DNA from: Anaeromassilibacillus sp. An172
GTDB taxonomy: Bacteria; Bacillota; Clostridia; Oscillospirales; Acutalibacteraceae
Assembly: GCF_002160515.1 (NCBI RefSeq)
Contig: NZ_NFKS01000011.1
Coordinates: forward strand, 16,242 to 80,241
Direction: 5' to 3'
Length of the DNA: 64,000 bases
The notes beneath the pieces were generated by a model. It searched no databases. It saw nothing but the letters and a program-made list of their open reading frames with translations, and was not told the origin of the DNA. The position numbers and the translations under genes were made by a program. Every line of letters begins with the position of its first letter. The stretch's first letter is position 1. Positions 42,849 to 51,977 of this stretch are shown one piece after another.

Positions 42849-44012
42849 TTGTCTTGCAACGATAATTGTCAGGGCGGAATTTTTGCCACCCACGAATATG
42901 ATTGCTGTGAGAAAGACTGCTGCTGCAAATGTCACGATTGCTGCTGTAACTGCTGCTGTACAGGTCCCCAGGGACCTCAGGGTCCTCAAGGAATTCAGGG
43001 ACCTCCCGGTCCTCAGGGTCCTACAGGTCAAGCCGCTACTGTTACAGTGGGAACGACTACCACAGGAGCTCCCGGAACACAGGCTTCCGTTACAAATACA
43101 GGTTCGGCACAAAATGCCGTTTTAAATTTCGTAATACCACAGGGCGGAACAGGCCCTCAGGGTCCTGCGGGTCCCGCCGGTCAGGCCGCAACTGTAACCG
43201 TTGGCACTACCACCACAGGAGAGCCGGGTACTCAGGCTTCTGTTACTAATACAGGCACTGCTCAGAATGCCGTTTTGAATTTTGTTATACCTCAGGGTGA
43301 AGCAGGTGCTACTGGTGCTACAGGAGCTACAGGCGCAACTGGTGCTACAGGTCCTGCCGGTGCTGATGGTAAGGCTGCAACTGTAACTGTTGGAACAACT
43401 ACAACAGGTGAACCAGGTACTCAGGCCTCTGTTACAAACTCCGGAACAGCTTCCGATGCTGTACTGGACTTTGTTATACCTCAGGGAGAACCAGGAACTG
43501 ACGGTGCTCCGGCAACTGTTAAAATCGGTGCAACCATAACTACAGAACCGGGTTCTTTTGCTTCCGTAGTCAACACCGGAACAGATCAAAACGCTATTTT
43601 GAATTTCTCAATTCCGGAAGGCGTTGCCGGTAAAGCTGCTACAATAACAGTTGGAACCACCACTACAGGTGCTCCCGGAACTCAGGCTTCCGTTACCAAT
43701 GTAGGAACTCCGCAAAATGCAATTTTGAATTTTGTTATTCCTCAGGGTGCACCGGGTGCCACACTTTCTGCCGGAACCACAACCACAACACAGCCCAGAA
43801 CCTTTGCAACCGTGACAAACTCAGGAACACCTGACGCCGCTGTTTTTGATTTCACAATTCCCGGAAGCAATCAGGCAAAATGTGTTGCGCCGCTGAAAAA
43901 AGAATGTACCGGTGTATGCGAAGTAATTGCAAAGCTCAACGAGCTTATAAACTCTCTTAGTGACGCCGGTTTCTTCACTGAAGACTGTGAAGAAGAAAGC
44001 CAGGAATCCTAA
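42849..44012 (+). CDS. Collagen-like protein with Cys-rich N-terminus
   Basis: Protein of 387 residues with three parts. Residues 1-37 hold 14 Cys in CC and CCC clusters. Residues 38-345 alternate short Gly-X-Y stretches (GPQGPQGPQGIQGPPGPQG; GATGATGATG) with about six beta-like modules of the form VTVGTTTTGEPGTQ, then ASVTNTG, then AVLNFVIPQG. The C-terminus has three Cys and an acidic tail. There is no signal peptide, which fits spore-surface (BclA-like) collagen proteins assembled in the mother cell. Translation starts at TTG 42849 after GGAGGAG. The Cys clusters may crosslink it to the coat or bind metal; both are guesses. DNA repeats between modules are strong, so copy number may vary between strains. 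Confidence 0.85.
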   Translation: MSCNDNCQGGIFATHEYDCCEKDCCCKCHDCCCNCCCTGPQGPQGPQGIQGPPGPQGPTGQAATVTVGTTTTGAPGTQASVTNTGSAQNAVLNFVIPQGGTGPQGPAGPAGQAATVTVGTTTTGEPGTQASVTNTGTAQNAVLNFVIPQGEAGATGATGATGATGATGPAGADGKAATVTVGTTTTGEPGTQASVTNSGTASDAVLDFVIPQGEPGTDGAPATVKIGATITTEPGSFASVVNTGTDQNAILNFSIPEGVAGKAATITVGTTTTGAPGTQASVTNVGTPQNAILNFVIPQGAPGATLSAGTTTTTQPRTFATVTNSGTPDAAVFDFTIPGSNQAKCVAPLKKECTGVCEVIAKLNELINSLSDAGFFTEDCEEESQES

Positions 44013-44034
44013 GCAATACCCTATAAATCAAGAA

Positions 44035-44071
44035 AAGTGCCGTTTCTTCATGAAGCGGCACTTGCTTTTTT
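44035..44071 (+). terminator. Terminator after the collagen-like gene
   Basis: AAGTGCCG (44035-44042) pairs with CGGCACTT (44056-44063), followed by T6. Confidence 0.88.
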
Positions 44072-44096
44072 AACATCAGAATAATTCCAATGTTGA

Positions 44097-44312
44097 TTAT
44101 TTATTTTTTCTGCGCTTTAAAATAAGCGTAACGATTATAGCCAACAGCGCAACTACTATTACAACTGAACAAACAACCACCAGTGAATTATTTTGACCTG
44201 TTTGGTAATCCACAGTGTTATTTGTGTCTGCAAAAGCTGAAAAACATCCGGAAAAAACTACGGCGGTTAAAAATGAAACAAGAGCCGCTGTTTTGCTCAA
44301 TAACTTTTTCAT
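44097..44312 (-). CDS. Small membrane-anchored protein of unknown function
   Basis: Protein of 71 residues. Residues 1-29 look like a signal peptide (KKLLSKTAALVSFLTAVVFSG, cleavage after FADT or a similar Ala site). A short polar stretch (NNTVDYQTGQNN) leads to a membrane helix (residues 44-65) and a basic end (KRRKNK). The end looks like a sortase substrate tail, but no LPXTG-type motif is present before the helix. ATG 44312 follows AAAGGAG. The gene lies 87 bp downstream of a radical SAM gene. No function can be assigned. Confidence 0.65.
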   Translation of the reverse strand: MKKLLSKTAALVSFLTAVVFSGCFSAFADTNNTVDYQTGQNNSLVVVCSVVIVVALLAIIVTLILKRRKNK

Positions 44313-44399
44313 ATCGGTATTCTCCTTTAATATCTTTTAAGTTAAATGATATTTATATCTAAAATAATTATATCAACAGCTTATACTATTGTCAATAAA

Positions 44400-45314
44400 T
44401 CACATATTATTTTCTTCAGCCTTGCATCCCTGTACAATGTCTTTTTCAGAAAAAGCTTTGTTAATATAATTTAAGACCACCTTTTTATTTCCGCTCCACA
44501 TTGGCTCTATCAAAAGCCTTTTGTCGCCGTCACCGGTCATTCTGTGTATAACAACGTTTTTGGGTATTATTTCAATACAACGGCACAAAAGCTCCGTATA
44601 TTCTTCCATTGAAAAAATCTTAAAGGGCTCTTTTTGATACATCTCATAAAGCTTTGTATCTTTCAAAACATGCAGAAGCTGTAATTTTATTCCGTCGCTT
44701 ACCTTGGAACTATAGGCTACTGTTTCCAGCATTTGTTCCTCGCTTTCTCCCGGAAGTCCCAGTATAACATGAGTGACCACTTCTGCGCCTATGCTTTTTA
44801 GATTTTTTACTGCTTGGTCGTAAACCTTTAAAGGATAGCATCTGTTTATAAGCTTTGCAGTGTTTTCATTTATTGTCTGAAGTCCCAGTTCAACCCACAA
44901 AGGCTTAATTTTTGCCAGTTCTTCCAGAAGCTTTAAAACATCGTCTTCCAGACAATCAGGTCTTGTACCAATGGAAATTCCCACAATATCCGGATGATTC
45001 ACCGCTTCGTAAAAAATCTTCCTTAAATAAGGCACAGCCGCATACGTATTCGTATGCGACTGAAAATATGCTATGTATCCGCCCTCTTTAATCTTATTTT
45101 TCAGCAGTTTTTTGCCCTCTTCTATCTGAGCTGTTATGCTCAAATCAACACTTGGACAAAAGCTTCCCGAACCGTTTCCCCCGCAGAATATACATCCGCC
45201 GAAACCTACTTTTCCGTCACGGTTTGGGCAAGTCATTCCGCCGTCTAAGGTAAGCTTATAAATCTTTCTGCCGAACCTGTTTTTCAAATAAGCATTAAGG
45301 GTGTTTATGTACAT
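44400..45314 (-). CDS. TIGR01212-type radical SAM protein (YhcC-like)
   Basis: Radical SAM enzyme of 304 residues. The cluster-binding Cys are in TCPNRDGKVGFGGCIFCGG, which has the wide CX10-CXXC spacing of this family in place of CX3CX2C, near residues 29-45. Other markers are YFQSHTNTYAA, SIGTRPDCL, ELGLQTINE and HVILGLPGES. Its reaction is unknown. It lies 15 bp downstream of the AGCS symporter, so it is probably in the glycine-riboswitch-controlled transcript. ATG 45314 follows AAAGGTGA. Confidence 0.88.
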   Translation of the reverse strand: MYINTLNAYLKNRFGRKIYKLTLDGGMTCPNRDGKVGFGGCIFCGGNGSGSFCPSVDLSITAQIEEGKKLLKNKIKEGGYIAYFQSHTNTYAAVPYLRKIFYEAVNHPDIVGISIGTRPDCLEDDVLKLLEELAKIKPLWVELGLQTINENTAKLINRCYPLKVYDQAVKNLKSIGAEVVTHVILGLPGESEEQMLETVAYSSKVSDGIKLQLLHVLKDTKLYEMYQKEPFKIFSMEEYTELLCRCIEIIPKNVVIHRMTGDGDKRLLIEPMWSGNKKVVLNYINKAFSEKDIVQGCKAEENNM

Positions 45315-45329
45315 AATTTTTCACCTTTA

Positions 45330-46727
45330 TCACTTTTTGGCGTTGTTTGGAAGTCTGTGCTTTGCGTCATAGTCCTTAGCCATTTTAACAACAATGCCGC
45401 TGAGAGCAAGAAGACCGATAATGTTAGGAAGAACCATAAGTCCGTTGAACATATCGGACATGTTCCAAACCAAGTCAACCTTAAGTGTTGAACCAAGAAC
45501 GATAAAGAGAACAACTATTGCGCCGTAAATCTTTACAGCTTTCTTTCCGAAAAGATATTTTACGTTCTGCTCTCCGAAGAAATACCATCCTATAATGGTG
45601 GAGAATGCAAAGAACAGCATACATATAGCTATGAATATATTTCCAAAGCTGCCGAATGCGCTGTTAAATGCAACCTGCGCAAGCTCTGCACCGTCAAATT
45701 CCATCCATGCGCCGCTTGCAACGCTTGTTGAAATGATTACCAAAGCTGTCATTGTGAGAATAATGAATGTATCGATAAATACGCCCAGCATAGCGATGAT
45801 TCCCTGGTCACCAGGATGGTCAACCTTTGCAAGAGCGTGAGCATGAGGAGTAGAACCCATACCGGCTTCGTTGGAGAAAAGACCTCTTGCAACACCTTTG
45901 CTCATTGCCATCTGGATTGTAATTCCGAGAGCACCGCCGCCTACAGCTTGAGGGCTGGATGCGCCTACAAAAATCTGTCTGAAAGCCTCTCCCAAGTATG
46001 AGAAGTTCATTCCCAAAATAATAAGGCATCCAACAACATAGAAAAGAGCCATAATAGGAACAAGCTTTTCAGTAATCCATGCAATTCTCTTTGCACCGCC
46101 GATAAAGATCAAAGCGGCAAGAATTGCAACTGCAATACCTACAGCTATCGGAGGAATACTGAAAGCATTCTGGAAGGAAGCTCCGATAGAGTTTGACTGA
46201 ACCATGTTACCCATAAATCCCAAAGCAAGGATAATTGCTACTGAGAAAAAGCCTGCAAGGAACTTTCCGAACTTTCCACGGAAAGCAGCTCTTATGTAAT
46301 AAACAGGGCCGCCTGTTACCTCTCCGTCTGAATGTGTTGTCTTAAACTTCTGAGCAAGTGTTGCCTCGCTGTAGATTGTTGCCATTCCGAAAAATGCGCT
46401 GAGCCACATCCAAAAGATTGCGCCAGGGCCGCCGGCATGTATTGCTGTTGCCGCACCTGCGATATTACCTGTACCAACCTGAGCCGCAATAGCGGTTGTA
46501 AGTGCCTGGAAAGAGCTCATTCCGTCTTTGCCGGCTTTTTTACCGTTCAGTGAAAAGCTTCCGAAAAGCTTCTTAACACCTGTTTTGAATTTTCTTACCT
46601 GGATAAATTTCAATCTGAAGGTAAAGAAAATACCTGCACCGCACAGGATGTAGATAAGGGCGTAATCCCAAAGATATGAGTTGATTACCTTAACCACATC
46701 ATTCACATAATTCATGACTGCGTCCAA
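45330..46727 (-). CDS. Sodium:alanine/glycine symporter, AGCS family
   Basis: Inner membrane transporter of 465 residues that takes up alanine and/or glycine with sodium. It has about 11 membrane segments and the AGCS signatures: TAIAAQVGTGNIAGAATAI, the ISTSVA region, and NEAGMGSTPHAHALAKVDHPGDQG (landmark near residue 295). The start is put at TTG 46727, eight bases after AGGAG; the GTG at 46736 overlaps that site and ATG 46715 is too far from it. A tandem glycine riboswitch and terminator precede it, so glycine is the likely substrate or signal. In most glycine riboswitch cases binding turns expression on. Confidence 0.92.
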   Translation of the reverse strand: MDAVMNYVNDVVKVINSYLWDYALIYILCGAGIFFTFRLKFIQVRKFKTGVKKLFGSFSLNGKKAGKDGMSSFQALTTAIAAQVGTGNIAGAATAIHAGGPGAIFWMWLSAFFGMATIYSEATLAQKFKTTHSDGEVTGGPVYYIRAAFRGKFGKFLAGFFSVAIILALGFMGNMVQSNSIGASFQNAFSIPPIAVGIAVAILAALIFIGGAKRIAWITEKLVPIMALFYVVGCLIILGMNFSYLGEAFRQIFVGASSPQAVGGGALGITIQMAMSKGVARGLFSNEAGMGSTPHAHALAKVDHPGDQGIIAMLGVFIDTFIILTMTALVIISTSVASGAWMEFDGAELAQVAFNSAFGSFGNIFIAICMLFFAFSTIIGWYFFGEQNVKYLFGKKAVKIYGAIVVLFIVLGSTLKVDLVWNMSDMFNGLMVLPNIIGLLALSGIVVKMAKDYDAKHRLPNNAKK

Positions 46728-46780
46728 AAAAACCACTCCTAAAAATAAATGTAATCATATAAATTTATATATATGAAAAT

Positions 46781-46811
46781 AAAAAGAGCCTAACTCAAAA
46801 GAGTTAAGCTC
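46781..46811 (-). terminator. Riboswitch expression-platform terminator
   Basis: On the minus strand GAGCTTAACTC (46801-46811) pairs with GAGTTAGGCTC (46786-46796), then T5. It lies between the glycine riboswitch and the AGCS start. Confidence 0.88.
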
Positions 46812-46849
46812 TGGAAAACAAAAATAAATAGCAAAGTGACGTAATGTCA

Positions 46850-47015
46850 TCCTCTGTCCTTTTGCCTGAGAGATTCGGAAAATTCCTTGCACCTTCGGCA
46901 CTCTTTTAAAAGAGTTTCTCCAGAGTTTACTCGGTTTTCAGTCCTATTTCCTAAAAGGAAATTCCTGAGAGCATTACTCCTTCGGCAAGCGCATGGCTAC
47001 TTTTCTGAAAACTTC
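46850..47015 (-). ncRNA. Tandem glycine riboswitch
   Basis: Two aptamers in series. Aptamer 1 (about 46935-47015) has GCCGAAGGAGTAA, CTCTCAGG and AGGACTGAAAAC. Aptamer 2 (about 46850-46930) has ACTCTGGAGA, GCCGAAGGTGCAA, TCTCTCAGGCAAAAGGAC and AGAGGA. These are the conserved glycine riboswitch motifs. A terminator follows, so control is at transcription. Confidence 0.95.
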
Positions 47016-47052
47016 AACGCAATTCAACTTGTTAAATCACGACAACGACACT

Positions 47053-47081
47053 ATGTTACCATATATACAGGTAAACTTCAA
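47053..47081 (-). promoter_or_regulatory. Possible promoter of the glycine-riboswitch transcript
   Basis: On the minus strand TTGAAG (47076-47081), 17 bp, TAACAT (47053-47058). It is a weak match that could need an activator. Confidence 0.4.
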
Positions 47082-47107
47082 GCAATAATCACAAATTGAT
47101 AAAATTT

Positions 47108-47115
47108 TGTCGAAA
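47108..47115 (+). promoter_or_regulatory. Spo0A box (TTGTCGAA) upstream of the riboswitch promoter
   Basis: Perfect 0A box core 27 bp upstream of the proposed -35 of the AGCS transcript and just after the transketolase end. Confidence 0.4.
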
Positions 47116-47165
47116 TAGCACAAGTCGCATAAACTATTTTTGTCTATATTTTGATAGTCATTAAA

Positions 47166-48104
47166 TTATTTCTTGGCAATAACTTCCTTGACAGCCTCAA
47201 CAATGTGCTTATCTGTCATCTCGTATTCCTCCTGGAGGAATGGAAGCTTACCAACCTGACCGAATCTGTCCTTAATACCGATTCTCTTCATGATTGTAGG
47301 ACACTCTTCGCCAAGTACCTCTGCTACTGCTGAGCCAAGGCCGCCGATGATGTTGTGGTTTTCAGCAACAACAACAGCTCTTGTTTTCTTTGCAGAAGCA
47401 ATTACAGCCTCTCTGTCGATAGGCTTAATGGTATGAATGTTTATAACTTCAGCATCAATGCCAAGCTCTTCAAGAGTTTTCAAAGCCTTCATTGTCTCCT
47501 GAACCATTATACCTGTTGCGAAAATTGTAACGTCCTTACCCTCTTTGATTGTATCAGCCTTAAAGAGGTCGAATTTATAATCAGGAGCTGTAAATACATC
47601 GTCGATTGCCTTTCTGAACATTCTGATGTATACAGGACCGTCATAATTTATAATCTGAGGCATAGCCTGTCTGAACTGTTCTGCATCCACCGGCTCGTAG
47701 ATAACCAAGCTTGGAATACTTCTTACAACGCCCACATCCTCAACGCTCATGTGTGTTGCACCGTTGAGCTGTGCTGTAATTCCCGGGTCAGAACCAACAA
47801 TTTTAACATTGCACTTTGCAAGAGCGATTGAAACCGCAATCTGGTCACAAATTCTTCTGGTTGCAAAAGGAGTAAATGAGCTGATGAAAGGAATCATGCC
47901 GCAGGTTGCCATACCGGCTGCAATACCTGCCATGTTCTGCTCTGCAATACCAACATCAAAAGCTCTGTCCGGATACAACTTACGAAGTCCCATTGTGCCG
48001 TTGCACTTTGCAAGGTCAGCGTCTATAACGGCAATTCTTTTATCTTTTGCCATCTCTTCTGCGAGAATTTCAGCGAAAATTCCACGAATTTCTTTACTTG
48101 CCAT
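47166..48104 (-). CDS. Transketolase, C-terminal subunit
   Basis: Half of a split transketolase, 312 residues, covering the pyrimidine-binding and C-terminal domains. Motifs: RAFDVGIAEQNMAGIAAGMA with the Glu that activates TPP, FSSFTPFATRR-like ISSFTPFATRR, GVTHMSVEDV-like GATHMSVEDVGVVR, and AVVVAENHNIIGGLGSAV in the C-terminal domain. ATG 48104 follows AAGGAGG by nine bases. It lies 14 bp after the N-terminal subunit, and the two proteins must combine to act in the pentose phosphate pathway. Split transketolases are common in Clostridia and archaea. Confidence 0.93.
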   Translation of the reverse strand: MASKEIRGIFAEILAEEMAKDKRIAVIDADLAKCNGTMGLRKLYPDRAFDVGIAEQNMAGIAAGMATCGMIPFISSFTPFATRRICDQIAVSIALAKCNVKIVGSDPGITAQLNGATHMSVEDVGVVRSIPSLVIYEPVDAEQFRQAMPQIINYDGPVYIRMFRKAIDDVFTAPDYKFDLFKADTIKEGKDVTIFATGIMVQETMKALKTLEELGIDAEVINIHTIKPIDREAVIASAKKTRAVVVAENHNIIGGLGSAVAEVLGEECPTIMKRIGIKDRFGQVGKLPFLQEEYEMTDKHIVEAVKEVIAKK

Positions 48105-48118
48105 CACTAACTACCTCC

Positions 48119-48931
48119 TTATTTCAACTCTTCCAAAGCAGCTGCCTTTTGCTCTGCTGTAAAGTTCATGCTGTGGCAGTCAACAAGAGCCTGTTCAACA
48201 AATGAAACTCCCTTGCCCTTTACTGTGTTAAGAACAATCATTGTAGGCTTGTCCTTAACCTGCTTTGCACCGTCGATAGAAGCGATAATAGCATCTATGT
48301 CATGTCCGTCAATATCATATACATTAAATCCGAAAGCTCTGAAACGCTCGGCAGGATTCTCTACAGACATAATCTCATCTGTAGTTCCGTCAATCTGCAT
48401 CTTGTTGTAGTCCATGAATACAACGAGATTGTCAAGCTTCAGCTGTACGGCAGACATACATGCCTCCCATACCTGACCTTCCTGGCTTTCGCCGTCACCG
48501 ATAATACAGAATACCCTTGCTCCGTTTTCAAAAATCTTACATGCTTTAGCCATGCCAACTGCAGCGGAGATGCCCTGTCCCAAAGAACCTGCTGTCATGT
48601 CAACTCCAGGAGTCAAAGTTCTGTCGCAATGGCTTGGAAGATTTGTGCCCTCAACGTTAAGTGTCTTGAGCTCTTCCATTGGGAAATAACCCTTCAATGC
48701 CAAAGTAGCATAAACTGCAGGACCTGCGTGTCCCTTGGATACAACAAGTCTGTCACGGTTTTCCATATTCGGATTTTTAGGATCAACATTCATTTCTTTA
48801 AAATAGAGTACCGCAAGCACATCAGCAATAGAAAGACTTCCGCCGATATGACCTACGCCGAGAGTTGCAATTTCGTCAGTAGTATAATAACGAATCTGCT
48901 TTGCAATATTACGCAATTCAGCTGTTCCCAT
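48119..48931 (-). CDS. Transketolase, N-terminal subunit
   Basis: TPP-binding half of the split transketolase, 270 residues. Signatures: GHIGGSLSIADVLAVLYF, DRLVVSKGHAGPAVYA, GSLGQGISAAVGMA, the GDGESQEGQVWEA TPP-magnesium motif and YNKMQIDG. The start is ATG 48931, placed by GGAGG upstream; the open frame to 48958 is not conserved. A promoter lies at 48989-49017. The C-terminal subunit follows directly. Confidence 0.93.
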   Translation of the reverse strand: MGTAELRNIAKQIRYYTTDEIATLGVGHIGGSLSIADVLAVLYFKEMNVDPKNPNMENRDRLVVSKGHAGPAVYATLALKGYFPMEELKTLNVEGTNLPSHCDRTLTPGVDMTAGSLGQGISAAVGMAKACKIFENGARVFCIIGDGESQEGQVWEACMSAVQLKLDNLVVFMDYNKMQIDGTTDEIMSVENPAERFRAFGFNVYDIDGHDIDAIIASIDGAKQVKDKPTMIVLNTVKGKGVSFVEQALVDCHSMNFTAEQKAAALEELK

Positions 48932-48988
48932 AATACAATCCTCCAGTTCACAAATCAAGAAAGCAAATACAGCTTTTCATGCTACTTT

Positions 48989-49017
48989 ATCATATCACAA
49001 ATTCAATTTAAGCGCAA
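48989..49017 (-). promoter_or_regulatory. Promoter of the split transketolase genes
   Basis: On the minus strand TTGCGC (49012-49017), 17 bp, TATGAT (48989-48994). A near-perfect 0A core (TTGTCGA on the minus strand, 49114-49120) lies about 100 bp further upstream. Confidence 0.5.
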
Positions 49018-49176
49018 TTACCTTTTGATCTATTTCTGATATTTTCGCATACTTCACTATTTATTTATCAACTTAGACCCTTTTTACATTTACTTTTCAT
49101 AATTTTTTATAAATCGACAACTCTTTTGCTTTAGCTGACCTTTAAATGTAAGATTATGAAAACGTTTTTTTCAAAG

Positions 49177-50355
49177 TTAAAATATTTTTTCAAGCCTTTC
49201 CATTGCCTCTTTTGCGGCTTCTTTTGAGGAAAAAGCTGTAAGCCTGAAATAACCTTCTCCCGCTGTTCCGAAACCGCTTCCAGGTGTTCCCACAACTGCG
49301 GCTTCACTTAAAAGCTTATCAAAAAATTCCCACGAGGTCATGCCGCCGGGACATTTAAGCCACACATATGGAGAGTTTTCTCCTCCTACATATGAGATAT
49401 TCAATTTATCCATTGTGGCTGTAATAATTTTTGCATTTTCCATATAGTAAGCGATGTTCTTTCTGCACTGCTCTATTCCCTCTTTTGAAAACACCGCCTG
49501 TGCGGCTCTCTGTACTGGATAGGAAACACCGTTAAACTTTGTGGTTTGTCGTCTCAGCCACATTTTTCTAAGGCTCATACCCTCAAACTCCAATGCCTCC
49601 GGCACAACAGTATATCCGCATCTTACACCGGTAAAGCCCGCTGTTTTTGAAAGTGAGCAAAACTCTATTGCACATTTCTCAGCACCCTCAATGCTGAAAA
49701 TACTTCTGGGAAGCTTTTCATCCTGAATAAATGCTTCGTATGCGCTGTCAAAAAGAATTATGCTTCCGTTTTTAAGAGCATATTTTACCCAAGCTTCAAG
49801 CTGTTCCTTTGTGTATACAGCGCCGGTGGGGTTATTGGGTGAGCAAAGATAAATTATATCAGCCTTTACCTCATCTGATGGCATTGGCAGGAAATTATTT
49901 TCTTTATTTCCCTCGGCAAAAATAATCTTTCTGCCGTTCATTACGTTTGTGTCAAAATAAACGGGATAAACAGGATTTGGAATAAGCACTGTATTGTCCT
50001 TATCAAAAAGGTCAAGGACATTTCCAACATCGCTTTTAGCTCCGTCACTTACAAAAATTTCGTCCATGTGAAGAGAAACGCCGAAGGTTTTATAATAATC
50101 TCTTATTGCTTCTCTTAAAAAGTCGTAACCCTGTTCCGGGCCGTATCCGTGGAAAGTTTCTGAAAACGCCTGTTCTTCAAAGGCTTTCTTTCCTGCTTCC
50201 ACAACAACCTGAGGCAATGGCAATGTAACGTCGCCTATACCCATTCTGATTATTTTTTTATCTGGATTTTCACTTTTAAACTTTTCCACCCTTGCGGCTA
50301 TTTCAGAAAAGAGATAACTTTCTTTCAGATTTTTGTAGTTTTCATTTATTCTCAC
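49177..50355 (-). CDS. dapL: LL-diaminopimelate aminotransferase
   Basis: PLP enzyme of 392 residues that converts tetrahydrodipicolinate directly to LL-diaminopimelate, one of the short lysine/cell-wall routes. DapL features: [10 protein letters not shown] and [18 protein letters not shown] at the N-terminus, [27 protein letters not shown], and the PLP Lys in [20 protein letters not shown] near residue 235. ATG 50355 overlaps the pyrG stop as ATGA. With dapF two genes upstream, the operon covers two consecutive steps, LL-DAP and then meso-DAP. Confidence 0.95.
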   Translation of the reverse strand: MRINENYKNLKESYLFSEIAARVEKFKSENPDKKIIRMGIGDVTLPLPQVVVEAGKKAFEEQAFSETFHGYGPEQGYDFLREAIRDYYKTFGVSLHMDEIFVSDGAKSDVGNVLDLFDKDNTVLIPNPVYPVYFDTNVMNGRKIIFAEGNKENNFLPMPSDEVKADIIYLCSPNNPTGAVYTKEQLEAWVKYALKNGSIILFDSAYEAFIQDEKLPRSIFSIEGAEKCAIEFCSLSKTAGFTGVRCGYTVVPEALEFEGMSLRKMWLRRQTTKFNGVSYPVQRAAQAVFSKEGIEQCRKNIAYYMENAKIITATMDKLNISYVGGENSPYVWLKCPGGMTSWEFFDKLLSEAAVVGTPGSGFGTAGEGYFRLTAFSSKEAAKEAMERLEKIF

Positions 50356-51977
50356 TTACATTCCCTCCCGTTCTCATAGTTGTATATCATTGCAGCCTTT
50401 ATAAAGCCTTTAAATACCGGGTGAGGCTTATTGGGGCGGCTCTTAAATTCAGGATGATACTGAACTCCCACAAAGAAATTATTCTTTGAATATTCCACAG
50501 CTTCCACCAGTCTGTTATCAGGTGAAACTCCCGAGAAAACAATTCCGTTATGCTCAAAAGCCTCTCTGTAGTCGTTGTTAAACTCATAGCGGTGACGGTG
50601 ACGCTCTGAAACATTATGCTCCTGATACATTTCATAGAGCTTTGACTCTCTTTTAACCTTGCATGGATAAGCTCCAAGTCTCATTGTGCCACCCATTTCT
50701 TCAAGGTATTTCTGGTCGTTCATAAGGTCTATAACCTTATTTTTGCTGTCCACGTCAAATTCCTTTGAGTTTGCATCCTCAAGCTTTAAAATATCCCTTG
50801 CAAAAGCGATAGATGCTATCTGCATACCAAGGCAAATTCCAAAATACGGAATATTATTTTTAAGTGCATATTTTGCAGCCGAAATCATTCCCTCAATTCC
50901 ACGGCTTCCGAAGCCTCCTGGGATTATAATTCCGTCGCATCCTTCAAGAACCTTTCCCACATTCTCATCTGTTATAGTTTCGCTGTCAATCCACATAACA
51001 TTGACATTTGTTCCGTTTGCCCAGCCTGCGTGGCTTAAAGCCTCGGAAACTGAAAGGTAGGAATCGTGGAGTTTTACGTATTTTCCAACCAAAGCGATAT
51101 TTACAGACTTTTCGCACTGCTTGATTGAGGCAATCATGTTTTCCCATTCGGTAAAGTCAAAATCCTTTTTATCCTCAAGAGAAAGCTCTCTCAATACCAC
51201 TTTGTCAAGTCCCTGTTCCTTGAGCATAACAGGTGCTTCATAAAGAAGTGGGACTGTTCTGTTCTCTATAACGCAGTCAGGTGAAACATTGCAGAACTTG
51301 GCAATCTTTGCAAAAATAGATTTTTCCAAAGGTCTGTCGCACCTTGCAACTATAATATCCGGCATAATTCCAAAGGACTGCAACTCCTTTACAGAGTGCT
51401 GTGTGGGCTTTGACTTATGTTCTCCGGAAAATTCAAGATAAGGGATAAGGGTAACATGAATAAAAAGGCAGTTTCTTCTCCCCTGCTCGTTTGCTACCTG
51501 TCTTATGGCTTCAAGGTATGGCTGGGATTCGATGTCTCCGGTTGTACCGCCTATTTCGGTAATTACAATATCTGCGTCGGTTTTTTCTCCTACGGAATAG
51601 ATAAAGCTTTTTATCTCATCGGTTATATGGGGGATAACCTGTACCGTTTCGCCGAGATACTCGCCTTTTCTCTCTTTTGTAAGCACATTCCAGTATACCT
51701 TGCCGGTTGTAAGGTTTGAGTATTTATTAAGGTTTTCATCAATAAATCTTTCGTAATGTCCCAAGTCCAAATCCGTTTCCGCTCCGTCCTCGGTTACATA
51801 AACCTCTCCGTGCTGGTAAGGACTCATTGTGCCCGGGTCTATGTTTATATATGGGTCAAGCTTCTGAGCCGCCACCTTAAATCCTCTTGCCTTTAAGAGT
51901 CTTCCTAAAGACGCCGCTGTTATTCCTTTTCCAAGTCCGGATACAACTCCTCCGGTTACAAAAATATACTTACTCAT
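50352..51977 (-). CDS. pyrG: CTP synthase
   Basis: Makes CTP from UTP with glutamine as nitrogen donor. It has 541 residues, normal length. The N-terminal synthase domain begins [22 protein letters not shown] (landmark) and includes the metal-binding [13 protein letters not shown]. The C-terminal class I glutaminase domain has the Cys in FGICLGMQ near residue 380 and the late His-Glu in [14 protein letters not shown] 51977 overlaps the dapF stop by eight bases. An unusual placement between dapF and dapL couples pyrimidine and lysine genes. Confidence 0.97.
   Translation of the reverse strand: MSKYIFVTGGVVSGLGKGITAASLGRLLKARGFKVAAQKLDPYINIDPGTMSPYQHGEVYVTEDGAETDLDLGHYERFIDENLNKYSNLTTGKVYWNVLTKERKGEYLGETVQVIPHITDEIKSFIYSVGEKTDADIVITEIGGTTGDIESQPYLEAIRQVANEQGRRNCLFIHVTLIPYLEFSGEHKSKPTQHSVKELQSFGIMPDIIVARCDRPLEKSIFAKIAKFCNVSPDCVIENRTVPLLYEAPVMLKEQGLDKVVLRELSLEDKKDFDFTEWENMIASIKQCEKSVNIALVGKYVKLHDSYLSVSEALSHAGWANGTNVNVMWIDSETITDENVGKVLEGCDGIIIPGGFGSRGIEGMISAAKYALKNNIPYFGICLGMQIASIAFARDILKLEDANSKEFDVDSKNKVIDLMNDQKYLEEMGGTMRLGAYPCKVKRESKLYEMYQEHNVSERHRHRYEFNNDYREAFEHNGIVFSGVSPDNRLVEAVEYSKNNFFVGVQYHPEFKSRPNKPHPVFKGFIKAAMIYNYENGRECK

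Noticed and set aside
42828..43589. Long Cys/Ser-rich minus-strand frames opposite the collagen-like gene
   Set aside because: They mirror the repetitive Gly-X-Y coding sequence; no start signals, and the plus-strand gene accounts for the codon pattern.
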